Counted from the first letter of the stretch, positions 25,927 through 35,825 are shown. The stretch: DNA of 64,000 nucleotides from Buttiauxella agrestis ATCC 33320 (GCA_024169445.1 JALKFA010000001.1:5022001-5086000); one strand, 5' to 3'. The notes: generated by a model from the sequence alone, not told the origin. Numbers and translations: made by a program.

Positions 25927-26717
25927 GCTGCCTCCTCCATTGAACCTTTAATCGCCTGCTGTAAATGTGCGACGAACATCGCGCGCACCGCCGGGTTTTC
26001 ACCCAGCCCCTGCAACCACGGTGTCGCGGGAATCCCCGCAGCGCAGAACTGTGATTTCCACGAATCGTCTTCATCAGACGCCATATCGTTGATGGCGTGG
26101 TCACCTGCCACCAGCATGAGCGGCATCAGATGAACGGCGCGCACGCCTTCGGCCAGCATGTTGTCAATCAGTTGCCCGACTTCCGGGTAACTTTCCACCG
26201 CACCAACTCGTGCGAGCATCTGCTGTGCCTTCATCATGTGATCGAGACATGCGTAAGCGGCAAAAGCGTGATGGCTGGCACCGTGGCCCATAAACACCAC
26301 TTCTTCCCGTTCGCCCAGCGCAGGCATTTGCAGGCGTAAAGCCGCCATCAGTTGCGAATAATCAGCGAAGCTATTGAGTAACGGTGCGCCAATCACCAGG
26401 CGCGCAAACAATGGCCGCATCACCTGCACTTCATGGACGATCTTTTCGTACTCATCGCCGTTGATAATGTGCAATGACTGAATAGCCACATCCTGATAAC
26501 CCAGCTCTGCCAGCTTGCGCAGCGCCTGCAACGGCGTATCGATATGAATGCCATCACGCTGTTTTAACTTGCGGATGATCATCCCTGAGGTGTAGGCACG
26601 GAACAGGCAGCGATCAGGGCAACTGGCAGCCAGGTCGCGTTCACACGCCACAATATTTTTCTCACCGGTGTCGTGATGGCTGGTGCCAAAACTCACCACC
26701 AGAAGCGCTTTTTTCAT
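25923..26717 (-). CDS. cbiK: Anaerobic sirohydrochlorin cobaltochelatase CbiK
   Basis: A 264-residue class II chelatase that inserts Co2+ into sirohydrochlorin. Motifs are 'LLVVSFGTSHHDTGEKNI' at the N-terminus, 'VFMGHGASHHAFAAY' with the metal-binding His, and 'LMLVAGDHAINDM' with a second conserved His. Its presence marks the anaerobic, early-cobalt-insertion route. In Salmonella cbiJ sits between cbiH and cbiK; here only 28 bp separate them. Confidence 0.95.
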   Translation of the reverse strand: MKKALLVVSFGTSHHDTGEKNIVACERDLAASCPDRCLFRAYTSGMIIRKLKQRDGIHIDTPLQALRKLAELGYQDVAIQSLHIINGDEYEKIVHEVQVMRPLFARLVIGAPLLNSFADYSQLMAALRLQMPALGEREEVVFMGHGASHHAFAAYACLDHMMKAQQMLARVGAVESYPEVGQLIDNMLAEGVRAVHLMPLMLVAGDHAINDMASDEDDSWKSQFCAAGIPATPWLQGLGENPAVRAMFVAHLQQAIKGSMEEAA

Positions 26718-26745
26718 GGTTTAATCCTTTTGTTTCAGCCAGGCG

Positions 26746-27471
26746 TCACAACGTGTAACCACGCGGGGTGATCATCAGCCCTTGCTCGATATAGGTTGCG
26801 TGGTTGCCGACAATCACCAGGCTGGTCATGTCCACTGGTTCAAAATCCATCTCGCCGAGTGTGGTGAGCCATTTCTGTTGTTTTTTGCGCCCGGCTGACT
26901 TCACCACGCCTACTGGCGTCTGGGCGCTTTTGCTACCGGAAAGCAGTTCAAAAGCCCGAGCCAGATGCCCTTCGCGGCCACGGCTGCGCGGGTTATAGAA
27001 GCAGATGACAAAATCGGCTTCGCCCGCGGCGATGATGCGTTTTTCAATCACCGCCCACGGTGTCAGCAGATCACTGAGGCTGATGTGGCAAAAATCGTGC
27101 ATCAACGGCGCGCCAAGCAAAGATGCCGCGGCGATGCTCGCTGTCATGCCGGGAATCAACCGCACTTCCACATCCAGTTTCTGTTTGCTGACCAGCTCAA
27201 GCACCAGCCCAGCCATGCCGTAAATACCGGCATCGCCGCTGCTAATCAGCGCCACGTTGCGCCCGCTTTGCGCCAGCTCAATCGCCGCCTGACAGCGTTC
27301 AATTTCCTTGCACATCCCTGTTTTGATCACTTGCTTGTCGCCGGTGAACGCCTTCACCAGATGGGTGTAAGTTTTATAACCCACCACGATTTCAGCAGCC
27401 TGCAACGCCTCTACGGCTTCGAGGGTCATCATGGCCTGCGAGCCAGGGCCAATCCCAATTACGGTTAACAT
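26746..27471 (-). CDS. cbiH: Cobalt-precorrin-3 C17-methyltransferase CbiH
   Basis: A 241-residue methylase responsible for C17 methylation and ring contraction. The start 'MLTVIGIGPGSQAMMTLEA', 'VALISSGDAGIYGMAGL', 'IPGMTASIAAASLLGAPLMHDFCHISLSD' and 'NPRSRGR' match CbiH/CobJ. Length is normal, with no fused CbiG domain. Only 27 bp separate it from cbiF, where Salmonella carries cbiG. Confidence 0.95.
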   Translation of the reverse strand: MLTVIGIGPGSQAMMTLEAVEALQAAEIVVGYKTYTHLVKAFTGDKQVIKTGMCKEIERCQAAIELAQSGRNVALISSGDAGIYGMAGLVLELVSKQKLDVEVRLIPGMTASIAAASLLGAPLMHDFCHISLSDLLTPWAVIEKRIIAAGEADFVICFYNPRSRGREGHLARAFELLSGSKSAQTPVGVVKSAGRKKQQKWLTTLGEMDFEPVDMTSLVIVGNHATYIEQGLMITPRGYTL

Positions 27472-27498
27472 CAGTGTGAAACTCCCAGTGTGATTAAC

Positions 27499-28272
27499 TC
27501 AGGCTTTGCGGTATTCATGGCTGAAATCCGCGGCATACAGGCGTGAATAGTGAAACTCTTCGCCGAGGAATGCGCCGACCAGAATCAGCGCGGTTTTGCG
27601 GATCCCCGCGTCACGGACTTTGTCGCCAATATCCGCGAGGGTGCCGCGTACGGTCATGCTTTCCGGCCAGGTCGCTTTATAGATAACCGCCACTGGCGTC
27701 GAAGCCGGATAGCCGCCTTCAATCAGCCGTTCGGCGACGCGGTGGATGCGTTGCACGGAGAGGTAAATCGCCATTGATGTCTGGTGGCTGGCGAACAGTT
27801 CAATCTGCTCGAGCGGCGGCACAGGCGTGCGCCCTTCCAGGCGCGTGATAATCAGGCTTTGCGAAACCTCAGGCACCGTGTATTCAACACCCAGCTCCGC
27901 CGCAGCCCCCAGGAAAGCACTGACACCCGGCACCACTTGCCACGGGATACCGCGACGGGCGAGGACTTCGCCTTGTTCGCGCACTGAGCCATAGAGCGAC
28001 ACATCGCCGGTTTGCAGGCGCACCACCGTTTTACCGGCCTTAATCCCTTCTTCCATCAGGTCGATAATTTGCGTCAGATGCAGTTGCGCACTGTCGTGGC
28101 ACTGCGCCTCTTTCGGGCAATAGTCCAGCAGCTCAGTGTTGATAAGCGAACCGGCGTAAATCACCACCTGCGCCTCTTGCAGCAAGCGGTAGCCTTTGAG
28201 CGTAATCAGTTCGCGGTCACCTGGCCCGGCACCCACAAACCAAACGCTGCGGGGATCAAAAGTCTTAGCCAT
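27499..28272 (-). CDS. cbiF: Cobalt-precorrin-4 C11-methyltransferase CbiF
   Basis: A 257-residue methylase with '[18 protein letters not shown]', '[13 protein letters not shown]' and '[19 protein letters not shown]' typical of CbiF/CobM. It produces cobalt-precorrin-5A, the substrate of CbiG, whose gene is not found in this operon. It overlaps cbiT by 8 bp. Confidence 0.95.
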   Translation of the reverse strand: MAKTFDPRSVWFVGAGPGDRELITLKGYRLLQEAQVVIYAGSLINTELLDYCPKEAQCHDSAQLHLTQIIDLMEEGIKAGKTVVRLQTGDVSLYGSVREQGEVLARRGIPWQVVPGVSAFLGAAAELGVEYTVPEVSQSLIITRLEGRTPVPPLEQIELFASHQTSMAIYLSVQRIHRVAERLIEGGYPASTPVAVIYKATWPESMTVRGTLADIGDKVRDAGIRKTALILVGAFLGEEFHYSRLYAADFSHEYRKA

Positions 28273-28834
28273 GATTCTTTTCCTTCTGGCAGGAAATCAT
28301 AAAAGTGGGGTTATTGGGTTTGAAGTAATGCCCGCATCCCAGTGCGGTTAACTCGGAAATCTGTAGTTGCAGGCAATCAAAATCGTGCATGCCGCGAGAG
28401 GAAAGATGATCCAGTGCGGTGGTGAGGTTCTCCTGAAGGATAAACGTCAGCACCAGCCGCCCTTGCGGGTTGAGCTGCTCCAGCGCCCAGTCAATTAACT
28501 CCGTCAAGTTGCCGCCACTGCCGCCGATGAAAATCGCCTCGGCTTTTTCCCCCAGCATCACCGGAGCTTCACCGGCGATAATCTCGATATTGCAGCAATC
28601 AAAATGGCGACGGTTTTCCGCCAGCAGCGTCAGTGCATCGGGGTTTCGTTCAATGGCCGTCACCCGCAGCTCAGGGTGGCTGAGCGCTGCTTCAATCGAG
28701 ACACTGCCCGTGCCTGCACCAACATCAATAAAATGGCGGGCCTGATGCAACGCAAGCCTGGCGAGCGCCACGGTGCGCACCACTTCCTTGGTCATCGGGA
28801 CTTTTGCCCCGCGTAAAAACAGTTCATCTTTCAT
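28265..28834 (-). CDS. cbiT: Cobalt-precorrin-6B C15-methyltransferase (decarboxylating) CbiT
   Basis: A 189-residue class I SAM methyltransferase. It has '[17 protein letters not shown]' as the SAM-binding loop, '[19 protein letters not shown]' and '[15 protein letters not shown]'. It methylates C15 and decarboxylates the ring C acetate side chain; together with CbiE it does the work of fused CobL. It overlaps cbiE by 11 bp. Confidence 0.95.
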   Translation of the reverse strand: MKDELFLRGAKVPMTKEVVRTVALARLALHQARHFIDVGAGTGSVSIEAALSHPELRVTAIERNPDALTLLAENRRHFDCCNIEIIAGEAPVMLGEKAEAIFIGGSGGNLTELIDWALEQLNPQGRLVLTFILQENLTTALDHLSSRGMHDFDCLQLQISELTALGCGHYFKPNNPTFMISCQKEKNHG

Positions 28835-29429
28835 TGAGGATCACCAGGACATTCATGTCGTACTGTGCAGTGACATCACAGGCGCGTAGCCAGTGGATGC
28901 GTTCGTTTTCCATTGCCAGGTTTTCACCGATAACCAGCCTGCGTTGCCCGGCGCCTCTGGCGACCAGCTCAGCGGCGATTTCTCGCGGGCCACACAATTT
29001 ATCGGTCACCATCGCCACTTTGGGCTGGCGGACCAGGACTTCGAAATCGACCGTTCTGCCGTGGCTGCTGGTTAACCAGATGTCATTCATATCGATGCCG
29101 GTTTTCGCGCAAAGATATTGCGCCGCGCTGATCCCCGGGATCACCTTCAGGCGATCGATTCCAAAGTGCGCAACCATTCGCGTACCAATGCCATAAAACA
29201 GCGGATCGCCAGATGCCAGCACCACCACGCGGCGCGCGGTCTGGCATTCAATCCAGCTCAGTAAAGCGGCGATGTCGGCATCAAGTTGGCGCGTTTCACC
29301 GCAAAAATCGGGGAACTGCGCCAGATGTCGTTTCCCGCCAATCAGAATTTCAGCTTCGGCAACCGCCTGGCGGGCAGCGGGCGTCATCAGTTGCACGCCC
29401 GCAGGCCCCATTCCAACCACCGTCAGCAT
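28824..29429 (-). CDS. cbiE: Cobalt-precorrin-7 C5-methyltransferase CbiE
   Basis: A 201-residue tetrapyrrole methylase with '[18 protein letters not shown]', '[19 protein letters not shown]' and '[17 protein letters not shown]'. It methylates C5. It overlaps cbiD by 7 bp and cbiT by 11 bp. Confidence 0.95.
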   Translation of the reverse strand: MLTVVGMGPAGVQLMTPAARQAVAEAEILIGGKRHLAQFPDFCGETRQLDADIAALLSWIECQTARRVVVLASGDPLFYGIGTRMVAHFGIDRLKVIPGISAAQYLCAKTGIDMNDIWLTSSHGRTVDFEVLVRQPKVAMVTDKLCGPREIAAELVARGAGQRRLVIGENLAMENERIHWLRACDVTAQYDMNVLVILNER

Positions 29430-30559
29430 TGCAAATCCTCCGCTATCTCCTGCAACGGGCGGTTACTACCCAACAGTTGGTTATCAAAAGAGAACATCAC
29501 GGCATCGCAAACGGGAGGCTGGCTGGTAAAACGCAGCGTCTGGGCAACCCGCAGACAAATACGTTCGGCAAGATGGTGATAGATGCGCTGGAAACCCCAG
29601 GCGTCAATGTGCTCTTGCGCCGCTTCGGTGGTGTCGCATTCGCTGACGGCAGCCAGCAATTCGTAAGGCGCGTGGAGCAATGCCAGATGGGCGACCAGTA
29701 TTTCCATGCGCGCGTCGGCAATATGGCTGTGGGTATGGAATATTCCGGCGGCGACCTTAATCAGCTTCCCCGGATGCCCGACCAGCACGATCTGACGGAA
29801 GCCCAGGCGCACCGCTTCCGAAATCATGTAGCCAACAAAGTTGCTCATGGTGACGATGGACTGGCTGTCCACGCCAAGCTGTTCGCGTACGAAACGTTCG
29901 CCATGATTGCCAGGCACCATCACGATGCGCTCCAGACCCGCTGCGCGTTTCAGCTCCAGTTCCAGCGCCAGAGAACGCTTCCAGCTCTCTTCCGACATCG
30001 GCGTCACAATGCCTGTGGTGCCAATAATCGAGATACCGCCGATGACGCCAAGGCGCGAGTTATAGGTTTTTTGCGCCCGTAGCTCCCCTTCAGGGGCGAA
30101 GATTTCCACCTGCGCACCACGCGACGGGCCAATCACTTCACGTACCGCAGATTCAATGGTCTGGCGTGGCGTACGGTTGATCGCGGCACTGCCGACGGGC
30201 AAGCCAATGCCTTTGCGGGTGACTTTGCCTACCCCTTCGCCACCATGAAGGGTTATCTCGCCGGAATCGTTCAGCGCGACTCTGGCAAAAATCAACATGC
30301 CGTGGGTGGCGTCAATATCATCACCGCCGTCTTTACGGATAGCGGCGATCGCTTGCTGCCCTTCGATTTGTGGCGATTCAACATTCAGGCACAGCGTCAC
30401 GCCGGAAGGCGTGGTAATAGAAACCTGATGAATCAGGTGCTGGCGTAATACCATCAGCGCCGCGACTTTTGCCGCCGCCGTTGCGCAGGAGCCGGTGGTA
30501 TAGCCTTTGCGTAACGCTTTTCCGTTATGCCACACCGGTGCCTCGAAGGATTCGCTCAT
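29423..30559 (-). CDS. cbiD: Cobalt-precorrin-5B C1-methyltransferase CbiD
   Basis: A 378-residue protein very close to Salmonella CbiD as recalled: '[20 protein letters not shown]', '[20 protein letters not shown]', '[10 protein letters not shown]', '[20 protein letters not shown]' and a C-terminal '[16 protein letters not shown]'. It methylates C1 of cobalt-precorrin-5B, the product of CbiG. The ATG at 30559 overlaps the cbiC stop (TGATG); an in-frame GTG one codon earlier is ignored. Confidence 0.95.
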   Translation of the reverse strand: MSESFEAPVWHNGKALRKGYTTGSCATAAAKVAALMVLRQHLIHQVSITTPSGVTLCLNVESPQIEGQQAIAAIRKDGGDDIDATHGMLIFARVALNDSGEITLHGGEGVGKVTRKGIGLPVGSAAINRTPRQTIESAVREVIGPSRGAQVEIFAPEGELRAQKTYNSRLGVIGGISIIGTTGIVTPMSEESWKRSLALELELKRAAGLERIVMVPGNHGERFVREQLGVDSQSIVTMSNFVGYMISEAVRLGFRQIVLVGHPGKLIKVAAGIFHTHSHIADARMEILVAHLALLHAPYELLAAVSECDTTEAAQEHIDAWGFQRIYHHLAERICLRVAQTLRFTSQPPVCDAVMFSFDNQLLGSNRPLQEIAEDLQC

Positions 30560-31188
30560 CACGCCTCCCGCAGGTGATACAGCACGGCGTTGACGATGGC
30601 GGCGGCGACATTACTGCCGCCCTTACGCCCGCGTGCAGCAATGGCCGGAAGGTCGCTGGCAATCAGCGCATCTTTCGACTCTTCGGCGCCGACGAACCCG
30701 ACAGGAACGCCAACCACAGCACGCACCGGAGTCGCCTTTTCCAGCAAGCGGAACAGTGCGGTTGGCGCGTTACCAAAGACAAAGATCTTTTCGCCTTCTT
30801 CTTGCATCGCCAGATCAACCGCCGCCATAGAGCGCGTGATCGCCAGTTCTTTCGCCTGGTGGACAACGTGGGGATGGCTGATATAGCAACGGCACTCGCC
30901 ACCGAAACTGGCTAACAGCGTTTTATTGATCCCGGAAAGCGCCATCGTGGTGTCAGTGTAAATCGTGCAGCCGCTGCGCAACGCGGCGCACAAGTTGTCC
31001 AGCGCATGTTCGGAAAACCATAAAATATCCAGCCAGTCGAAATCGGCGGTGGTATGGATAACCCGTTTAATCACCGCCTCGTGCAGCTCGCTGGCAAAAC
31101 GGTATTCTGGCCGGGTTTCCCGGACAATCTCGTCGATAATGACGAAGCTTTTGGCTTCAATCGCTTGTGGTTGTTGTATGTAATTCAT
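30559..31188 (-). CDS. cbiC: Cobalt-precorrin-8 methylmutase CbiC
   Basis: A 209-residue mutase that moves the C11 methyl to C12 to form cobyrinic acid. It starts '[15 protein letters not shown]', as in Salmonella, with conserved '[12 protein letters not shown]', '[13 protein letters not shown]', '[10 protein letters not shown]' and '[14 protein letters not shown]'. The second of two adjacent ATGs (31188) has GAGGG 7 nt upstream and matches the family start. Confidence 0.95.
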   Translation of the reverse strand: MNYIQQPQAIEAKSFVIIDEIVRETRPEYRFASELHEAVIKRVIHTTADFDWLDILWFSEHALDNLCAALRSGCTIYTDTTMALSGINKTLLASFGGECRCYISHPHVVHQAKELAITRSMAAVDLAMQEEGEKIFVFGNAPTALFRLLEKATPVRAVVGVPVGFVGAEESKDALIASDLPAIAARGRKGGSNVAAAIVNAVLYHLREA

Positions 31189-31198
31189 CATATTGCCC

Positions 31199-32158
31199 TC
31201 AGACCGCTCCAGACCAGATAACCCGCGCCAGCGCAAACAGCAGCAGCGCCAGCGTGGAAGCCACCCACATCAATTGAATCGTTGCTGAAATATCGCCAAC
31301 GGCTATCTCGCGGGAAGCCTCTCCGAGCCAGGGTTTGTCCATCCGTTGCCCGAAGTATTCATTTGGCCCGCCGAGACGAATACCTAACGCCCCTGCCACC
31401 GTGGCCTCCGACCAACCGCAGTTGGGGCTGCTGTGGTTGTAGCGATCGCGCCAGCCAATACGCAGCGCGTCGATGGCATTGTTGCGGCACATCCACGCGG
31501 CAGCGCTCAGCAATAACCAACTGATACGCGCCGGAATGAAGTTGGCGAGGTCGTCCATTCGCGCACTAACCATGCCGATTGCACGGTATTTTGGGTGTTT
31601 GTAGCCGACCATCGAATCCAGCGTGTTGACGGCTTTGTAGGCCATCGCCAGTGGCGCGCCGCCGAGCAGTAAAAAGAACAGTGGTGCTATCACGCCGTCC
31701 ACGGTGTTCTCCGCAACGGTTTCCACTACCGCGCGATTGATTTGCGGCATTTGCAATTGGGAAGTGTCGCGCCCGACAATCCAGGCGAGTTTTTTGCGGC
31801 TTTCCTCGAGATTGCCCTCACTTAACGGCAGCTCCACGTCACGCGCGGCGTCATCGAGGCTGCGGGCAGCAAGCACCGTGAAAATCATCCACACTTCGAC
31901 AATCCAGCCCAACCAGGGGTGAATGGCATTGGCAAAATGCAGCAGCCCCCACGCCACGCCGAAGGTGGTGCCAACCACGCAGAGCCACATCAAACCACCA
32001 CCGATGGACAAGGCCGCTTCGCTACGGCAGTAACGCCGGACGATACGTTGTGCCAACGCTGTCAGTGCGCCAATCCAGCGCACCGGATGCGGCCAGTGGT
32101 GAGGGTCGCCCAGCAGACGATCCAGAATCCACGCCACCGCCCAGGCCAGGAGTGTCAT
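31199..32158 (-). CDS. cbiB: Adenosylcobinamide-phosphate synthase CbiB
   Basis: A 319-residue membrane enzyme that attaches aminopropanol phosphate to adenosylcobyric acid. Conserved features are 'LDRLLGDPHHWPHPVRWIG', 'NRAVVETVAENTVDGVIAPLFF', 'NTLDSMVGYK', 'DDLANFIPAR' and 'RDRYNHSSPNCGWSEA'. CbiB uses the product of CobD, encoded further right. It overlaps cbiA by 4 bp. Confidence 0.95.
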   Translation of the reverse strand: MTLLAWAVAWILDRLLGDPHHWPHPVRWIGALTALAQRIVRRYCRSEAALSIGGGLMWLCVVGTTFGVAWGLLHFANAIHPWLGWIVEVWMIFTVLAARSLDDAARDVELPLSEGNLEESRKKLAWIVGRDTSQLQMPQINRAVVETVAENTVDGVIAPLFFLLLGGAPLAMAYKAVNTLDSMVGYKHPKYRAIGMVSARMDDLANFIPARISWLLLSAAAWMCRNNAIDALRIGWRDRYNHSSPNCGWSEATVAGALGIRLGGPNEYFGQRMDKPWLGEASREIAVGDISATIQLMWVASTLALLLFALARVIWSGAV

Positions 32159-33534
32159 TTCGCTCTCCTGGCTGCACTTATCCAGCGATTAAGCAGCGTG
32201 GGACGCTGGGCAAAATGAATATGCAGATAGCTGGCGAAGGTATTTCCCACCTGCCAGCCACCCGACCACGCCTGTAAAACTGCGCCGTCGCGGGTTTTGC
32301 TGCACGCCATCACCGCAGGGATTTGCGGCGTAAATTCAGAATAATGAAACTCGTGACCACGCAGCGTTTCGCCTGTGTCAGCCAGCAAGGTGGGTGCCAG
32401 CGCCCGGCTTTCGCAGTAGCCAAAGCGGGTTAATTTTTTGCCCATCGCGCTATGGCCGGGAATAGCGCCGACCATCGGATAAGTCGCGCCGTGGCTGTCT
32501 TGTAGCGAACTGCCGAGGTACATCAAGCCGCCGCATTCGCCATAAATCGCCACGCCTCGTTGGTGGGCTGCGAGGATTTGAGCGCGCATGGTGTGGTTCG
32601 CGGACAGCTTTTCGGCGTAGAGTTCCGGATAGCCACCGCCTAGCCAAATCATCTGGCATTCCGGTAACTGGCTGTCATGCAGCGGGCTGAAGCGCACGAT
32701 GCGCACGCCAGCACGCTCAAGAAGAGAAATGTTATCGGGGTAATAGAAGTTGAACGCCTCGTCATCGGCCAGCGCCAGCGTTAACCCTGCTCCGCTGCCG
32801 GCGGCTGGCAGTTCAGGCCACGCCCCTGAAGGGAGCGCATCACAGACGCTGAGTGCCAGCAACTGGTCGATATCCAGCGTTTTTTCAAGCTGGCTGGCGA
32901 AGTCTGCCCAGGGTTGTGAATTGACGACCGACTCGCGTGCGGTGACCAGCCCCAAATGCCTTTCCGGTAACGAAACCCCTTCAACACGGGGAACGTAGCC
33001 CAACACCGGCACGCCGCAGTAGCGTTCAATAGCGCTTTTCAACAACTGATAATGGCTTTCGCTATTCACGCGGTTGACGATCACGCCCGCCAGCTTTAAT
33101 GCGGGGTCAAAATGTTGAAACCCCATGACCGTCGCGGCAATCGACGTCGAAACAGCTTTCCCATCGACCAGCAGAATCACCGGGCAGTTCAGTTGCTTCG
33201 CCATCCCTGCGGTGCTGCAATAATCAGGACTGATGCCGTAGCCATCAAACAGCCCCATCACGCCTTCAATCACCGCCACATCCGCATGCTGCATACGTTC
33301 GGCAAACAGCGCATTTAACGTGGCAACCGGCAGCATAAAACGGTCAAGGTTCAGGGAGGCAGTCCCGGTCACGGCGCTATGCCAGCCAGTATCAAGATAG
33401 TCAGGGCCAACTTTGCAGGGTTGTACGCGCAATCCGCGCTGTGTGAGGAGGCTAAGCAAACCCAGCGTAACCGTGGTTTTGCCACATCCGCTGGAAGTGC
33501 CTGCAACAATGAATGTCCTTTTCCTGGCTGCCAT
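32155..33534 (-). CDS. cbiA: Cobyrinate a,c-diamide synthase CbiA
   Basis: A 459-residue glutamine amidotransferase, first gene of the cbi/cob operon. The ATP-binding P-loop-like 'VAGTSSGCGKTTVTLGL' is at residues 9-25; the glutaminase domain has 'AIYGECGGLMYLG' with the catalytic Cys. The start at 33534 (AGGA 7 nt upstream) fits the family; the longer frame would extend into the cobalamin riboswitch. Transcription should be governed by that riboswitch. Confidence 0.95.
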   Translation of the reverse strand: MAARKRTFIVAGTSSGCGKTTVTLGLLSLLTQRGLRVQPCKVGPDYLDTGWHSAVTGTASLNLDRFMLPVATLNALFAERMQHADVAVIEGVMGLFDGYGISPDYCSTAGMAKQLNCPVILLVDGKAVSTSIAATVMGFQHFDPALKLAGVIVNRVNSESHYQLLKSAIERYCGVPVLGYVPRVEGVSLPERHLGLVTARESVVNSQPWADFASQLEKTLDIDQLLALSVCDALPSGAWPELPAAGSGAGLTLALADDEAFNFYYPDNISLLERAGVRIVRFSPLHDSQLPECQMIWLGGGYPELYAEKLSANHTMRAQILAAHQRGVAIYGECGGLMYLGSSLQDSHGATYPMVGAIPGHSAMGKKLTRFGYCESRALAPTLLADTGETLRGHEFHYSEFTPQIPAVMACSKTRDGAVLQAWSGGWQVGNTFASYLHIHFAQRPTLLNRWISAARRAK

Positions 33535-33639
33535 ACCCCAATCCTGTTCTGGGCGGTACGGGTGCCAGGATGTGCGTTGACCCAGTCTTGCGACTCGACG
33601 CTTCTGAGCAACCCACTTCCCACCGAAGTTGTTGTTTTT

Positions 33640-33790
33640 AGCTAACAGACTGGTCTTCTGGCTTAGCGTCACTCTCACCCGTCCTTCCCAATCTTACGAT
33701 CAGTGGTATCACGGGTTCGTCAGCATCACAGCAGCGGGGGCTGCGGGGGATTTAAACCCCCTTCCCAACCACACAATGTGGTGTATCTAT
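33640..33790 (-). promoter_or_regulatory. Cobalamin (AdoCbl) riboswitch upstream of cbiA
   Basis: On the - strand the leader contains the B12 box 'AGCCAGAAGACCAGTCTG' (about 33647-33664), the conserved 'CCACTG' element (about 33698-33703) in 'GTGATACCACTGATCG', and an extended GC-rich hairpin with 'GGGAAGGGGG' and 'CCCCCGCAGCCCCC'. Order and spacing are those of cobalamin riboswitches. The leader ends ~110 nt before the cbiA start. When AdoCbl is plentiful it should repress the whole cbi-cob operon. Confidence 0.88.
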
Positions 33791-34239
33791 TAGCATTACA
33801 GTTAACCGCGTATGCCGTAAATTCACTGTTGCGCATACGTGGAAACATAATTTAAGAATTCTGTTGAATATCGCCAAATAAAAACTCGACACAGGTTATA
33901 GCGCCTAAGCAATTAAATTATTGCGCTACGACAATTTATCAGACCAATTAAATTTGCTTACTTTGACACGCCCCACAATTAATTACCTTTTCGTAAAGCA
34001 ATAACAAAACCTCACTTTTAAATGAAATAACCCCTTACACCAAATAGACAAATAAGTTCATGAAAATAAATCATATTAATATGAAAATAAATCAAAGCCA
34101 TATTATTAGCGCGCAGATATAACATCTTTATTCTTTTTATCGCCATGGCGGATTAAGCTATATTGTGGAAAATCAATAAATCCTATAAAGCGCCATGTCA
34201 CTATCGCGCAGATATAATTGAGTGAAAAAGGTGGTCAAT
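33791..34239. other. AT-rich divergent regulatory gap between cbiA leader and pduX-like gene
   Basis: No gene is seen. The stretch is strongly AT-rich and must hold the cbiA operon promoter and the pduX-like promoter. Two direct repeats stand out: ATGAAAATAAATCA at 34060-34073 and 34081-34094, and CGCGCAGATATAA at 34110-34122 and 34205-34217, the latter ending ~22 nt before the GTG start. They could be activator sites (a PocR-like protein controls cob in Salmonella), but that is a guess. Confidence 0.5.
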
Positions 34240-35106
34240 GTGGCAGTAGCTCAGTGTCCTGCATCCTGTGGCGAGCTTATCCAGGGGTGGATTGTTGGCG
34301 GCGAAAAGCTGGTGTCGTGTCCGGTGGACTGGTACAGCACCGTTGAAGTCACCACTGGCGCTCCGCTAGCAAGCGAACTTCCTCTGTCGCGCGCAATGGT
34401 GAAACAGCTGCTGGCGCACTGGCAATATCCCGCAGAGTTGAGCCGTGAAATACGCATTGAGCGCCACTCGACGATTCCGCTCGCCAAGGGAATGGCCAGT
34501 AGCACCGCAGATATCGCCGCCACGGCGCTCGCTACCGCGAGTTATTTAGGCCGTGAACTCAGTGAACAAGCACTGGCGGCGCAGTGTGTTGCACTCGAAC
34601 CCACCGACAGCACTATTTTTCGCAGCCTGACGTTGTTTGACCATAACAAAGGTGCTACGCGCATCGCCTGTGACTCGCAACCGGCGCTGGATCTGCTGGT
34701 GCTTGAAAGCCCACTGACTTTGCGAACCGCAGATTATCACCGCATGGAAAGAAACACGTTGCTGCAACGGCATGCCCCTGAACTGGAAACAGCCTGGGGG
34801 AAAATTCAGCAAGCGTGCGCGCAGAACAACCCACGTTTGATGGGTGAAGCCGCCACGCTTAGCGCCGTGGCGAGCCAGAATATTTTGCCTAAACCGGAAT
34901 TTAACGTCTTGTTATCACTGGTTGAAGAGTGCGATCTCTACGGTATTAATGTCGCTCACAGCGGCAGCGTGGTGGGGTTGTTGTTAGACCGCAACAAGCA
35001 TGATGTAGAGCGGGTGATAGGGCTATTGACGGAAAAACGCTTAACTCCACACTGGCCGATGCATCACTTGTTGAAGATGGTCGAAGGCGGCGTGGCCTTG
35101 CTGTGA
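34240..35106 (+). CDS. pduX: L-threonine kinase (PduX-like, GHMP family)
   Basis: A 288-residue GHMP kinase that makes O-phospho-L-threonine, precursor of the aminopropanol linker of cobalamin. Starting at GTG 34240 the protein reads 'MAVAQCPASCGELIQGW', which matches PduX, and AAGG lies 8 nt upstream; an in-frame GTG at 34222 has no ribosome-binding site. The GHMP ATP loop 'PLAKGMASSTADIAA' is at about residues 80-94. It feeds CobD, encoded convergently to the right, with a BIME array between. No pdu operon is visible in this window. Confidence 0.88.
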   Translation: MAVAQCPASCGELIQGWIVGGEKLVSCPVDWYSTVEVTTGAPLASELPLSRAMVKQLLAHWQYPAELSREIRIERHSTIPLAKGMASSTADIAATALATASYLGRELSEQALAAQCVALEPTDSTIFRSLTLFDHNKGATRIACDSQPALDLLVLESPLTLRTADYHRMERNTLLQRHAPELETAWGKIQQACAQNNPRLMGEAATLSAVASQNILPKPEFNVLLSLVEECDLYGINVAHSGSVVGLLLDRNKHDVERVIGLLTEKRLTPHWPMHHLLKMVEGGVALL

Positions 35107-35118
35107 TCATGGTTAATG

Positions 35119-35816
35119 GTGTCGGATGACGCTGCGCTTATCCGACCTACGGGATAGCCGTTGTAGGGGGGATAAGCGTCAGCGTCATCCAGCCTACGGG
35201 ATAGTCGTTGTAGGGGGGATAAGCGTCAGCGTCATCCACCAGTTACGCCGAGGGTGACGGAGGTCGTTGCACTTATCCGGCCTACGGGATAGCCGTTGTA
35301 GGGGGGATAAGCGTCAGCATCATCCACCAGTTACGCCGAGGGTGACGGAGGTCGCTACGCTTATCCGGCCTTCGGGATAGTCGTTGTAGGGGGATAAGCG
35401 CCAGCGTCATCCACCAGTTACGCCGAGGGTGACGGAGGTCGCTGCGCTTATCCGGCCTACGGGATAGCCGTTGTAGGGGGGATAAGCGCCAGCGTCATCC
35501 ACCAGTTACGCCGAGGATGACGGAGGTCGCTGCGCTTATCCGGCCTACGGGATAGCCGTTGTAGGGGGGATAAGCGTCAGCGTCATCCACCAGTTACGCC
35601 GAGGGTGACGGAGGTTGCTGCGCTTATCCGACCTACGGGATAGCCGTTGTAGGGGGGATAAGCGTCAGCGTCATCCACCAGTTACGCCGAGAGTGACGGA
35701 GGTCGCTGCGCTTATCCGGCCTACGGGATAGCCGTTGTAGGGGGGATAAGCGCCAGCGTCATCCACCAGTTACGCCGAGGGTGACGGAGGTCGCTGCGCT
35801 TATCCGACCTCTGGAG
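35119..35816. repeat. Tandem BIME/REP array, 88-bp unit, about 8 copies
   Basis: The motif GTTGTAGGGGGGATAAGCG recurs at 35160, 35207, 35295, 35383, 35470, 35558, 35646 and 35734, i.e. one 47-bp step and then a regular 87-88 bp period. Each unit contains two oppositely oriented REP palindromes (GATAAGCGTCAGCGTCATCC and CGCTGCGCTTATCCGGCC) and a constant spacer with CACCAGTTACGCCGAG. It lies between the convergent pduX-like gene and cobD, the usual extragenic location of BIMEs. Confidence 0.92.
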
Positions 35817-35825
35817 AGGTTTCAC

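Noticed and set aside
33535-33678. Upstream extension of CbiA
   Set aside because: It would translate leader RNA including the B12 box of the riboswitch; CbiA homologues begin at the 33534 ATG.
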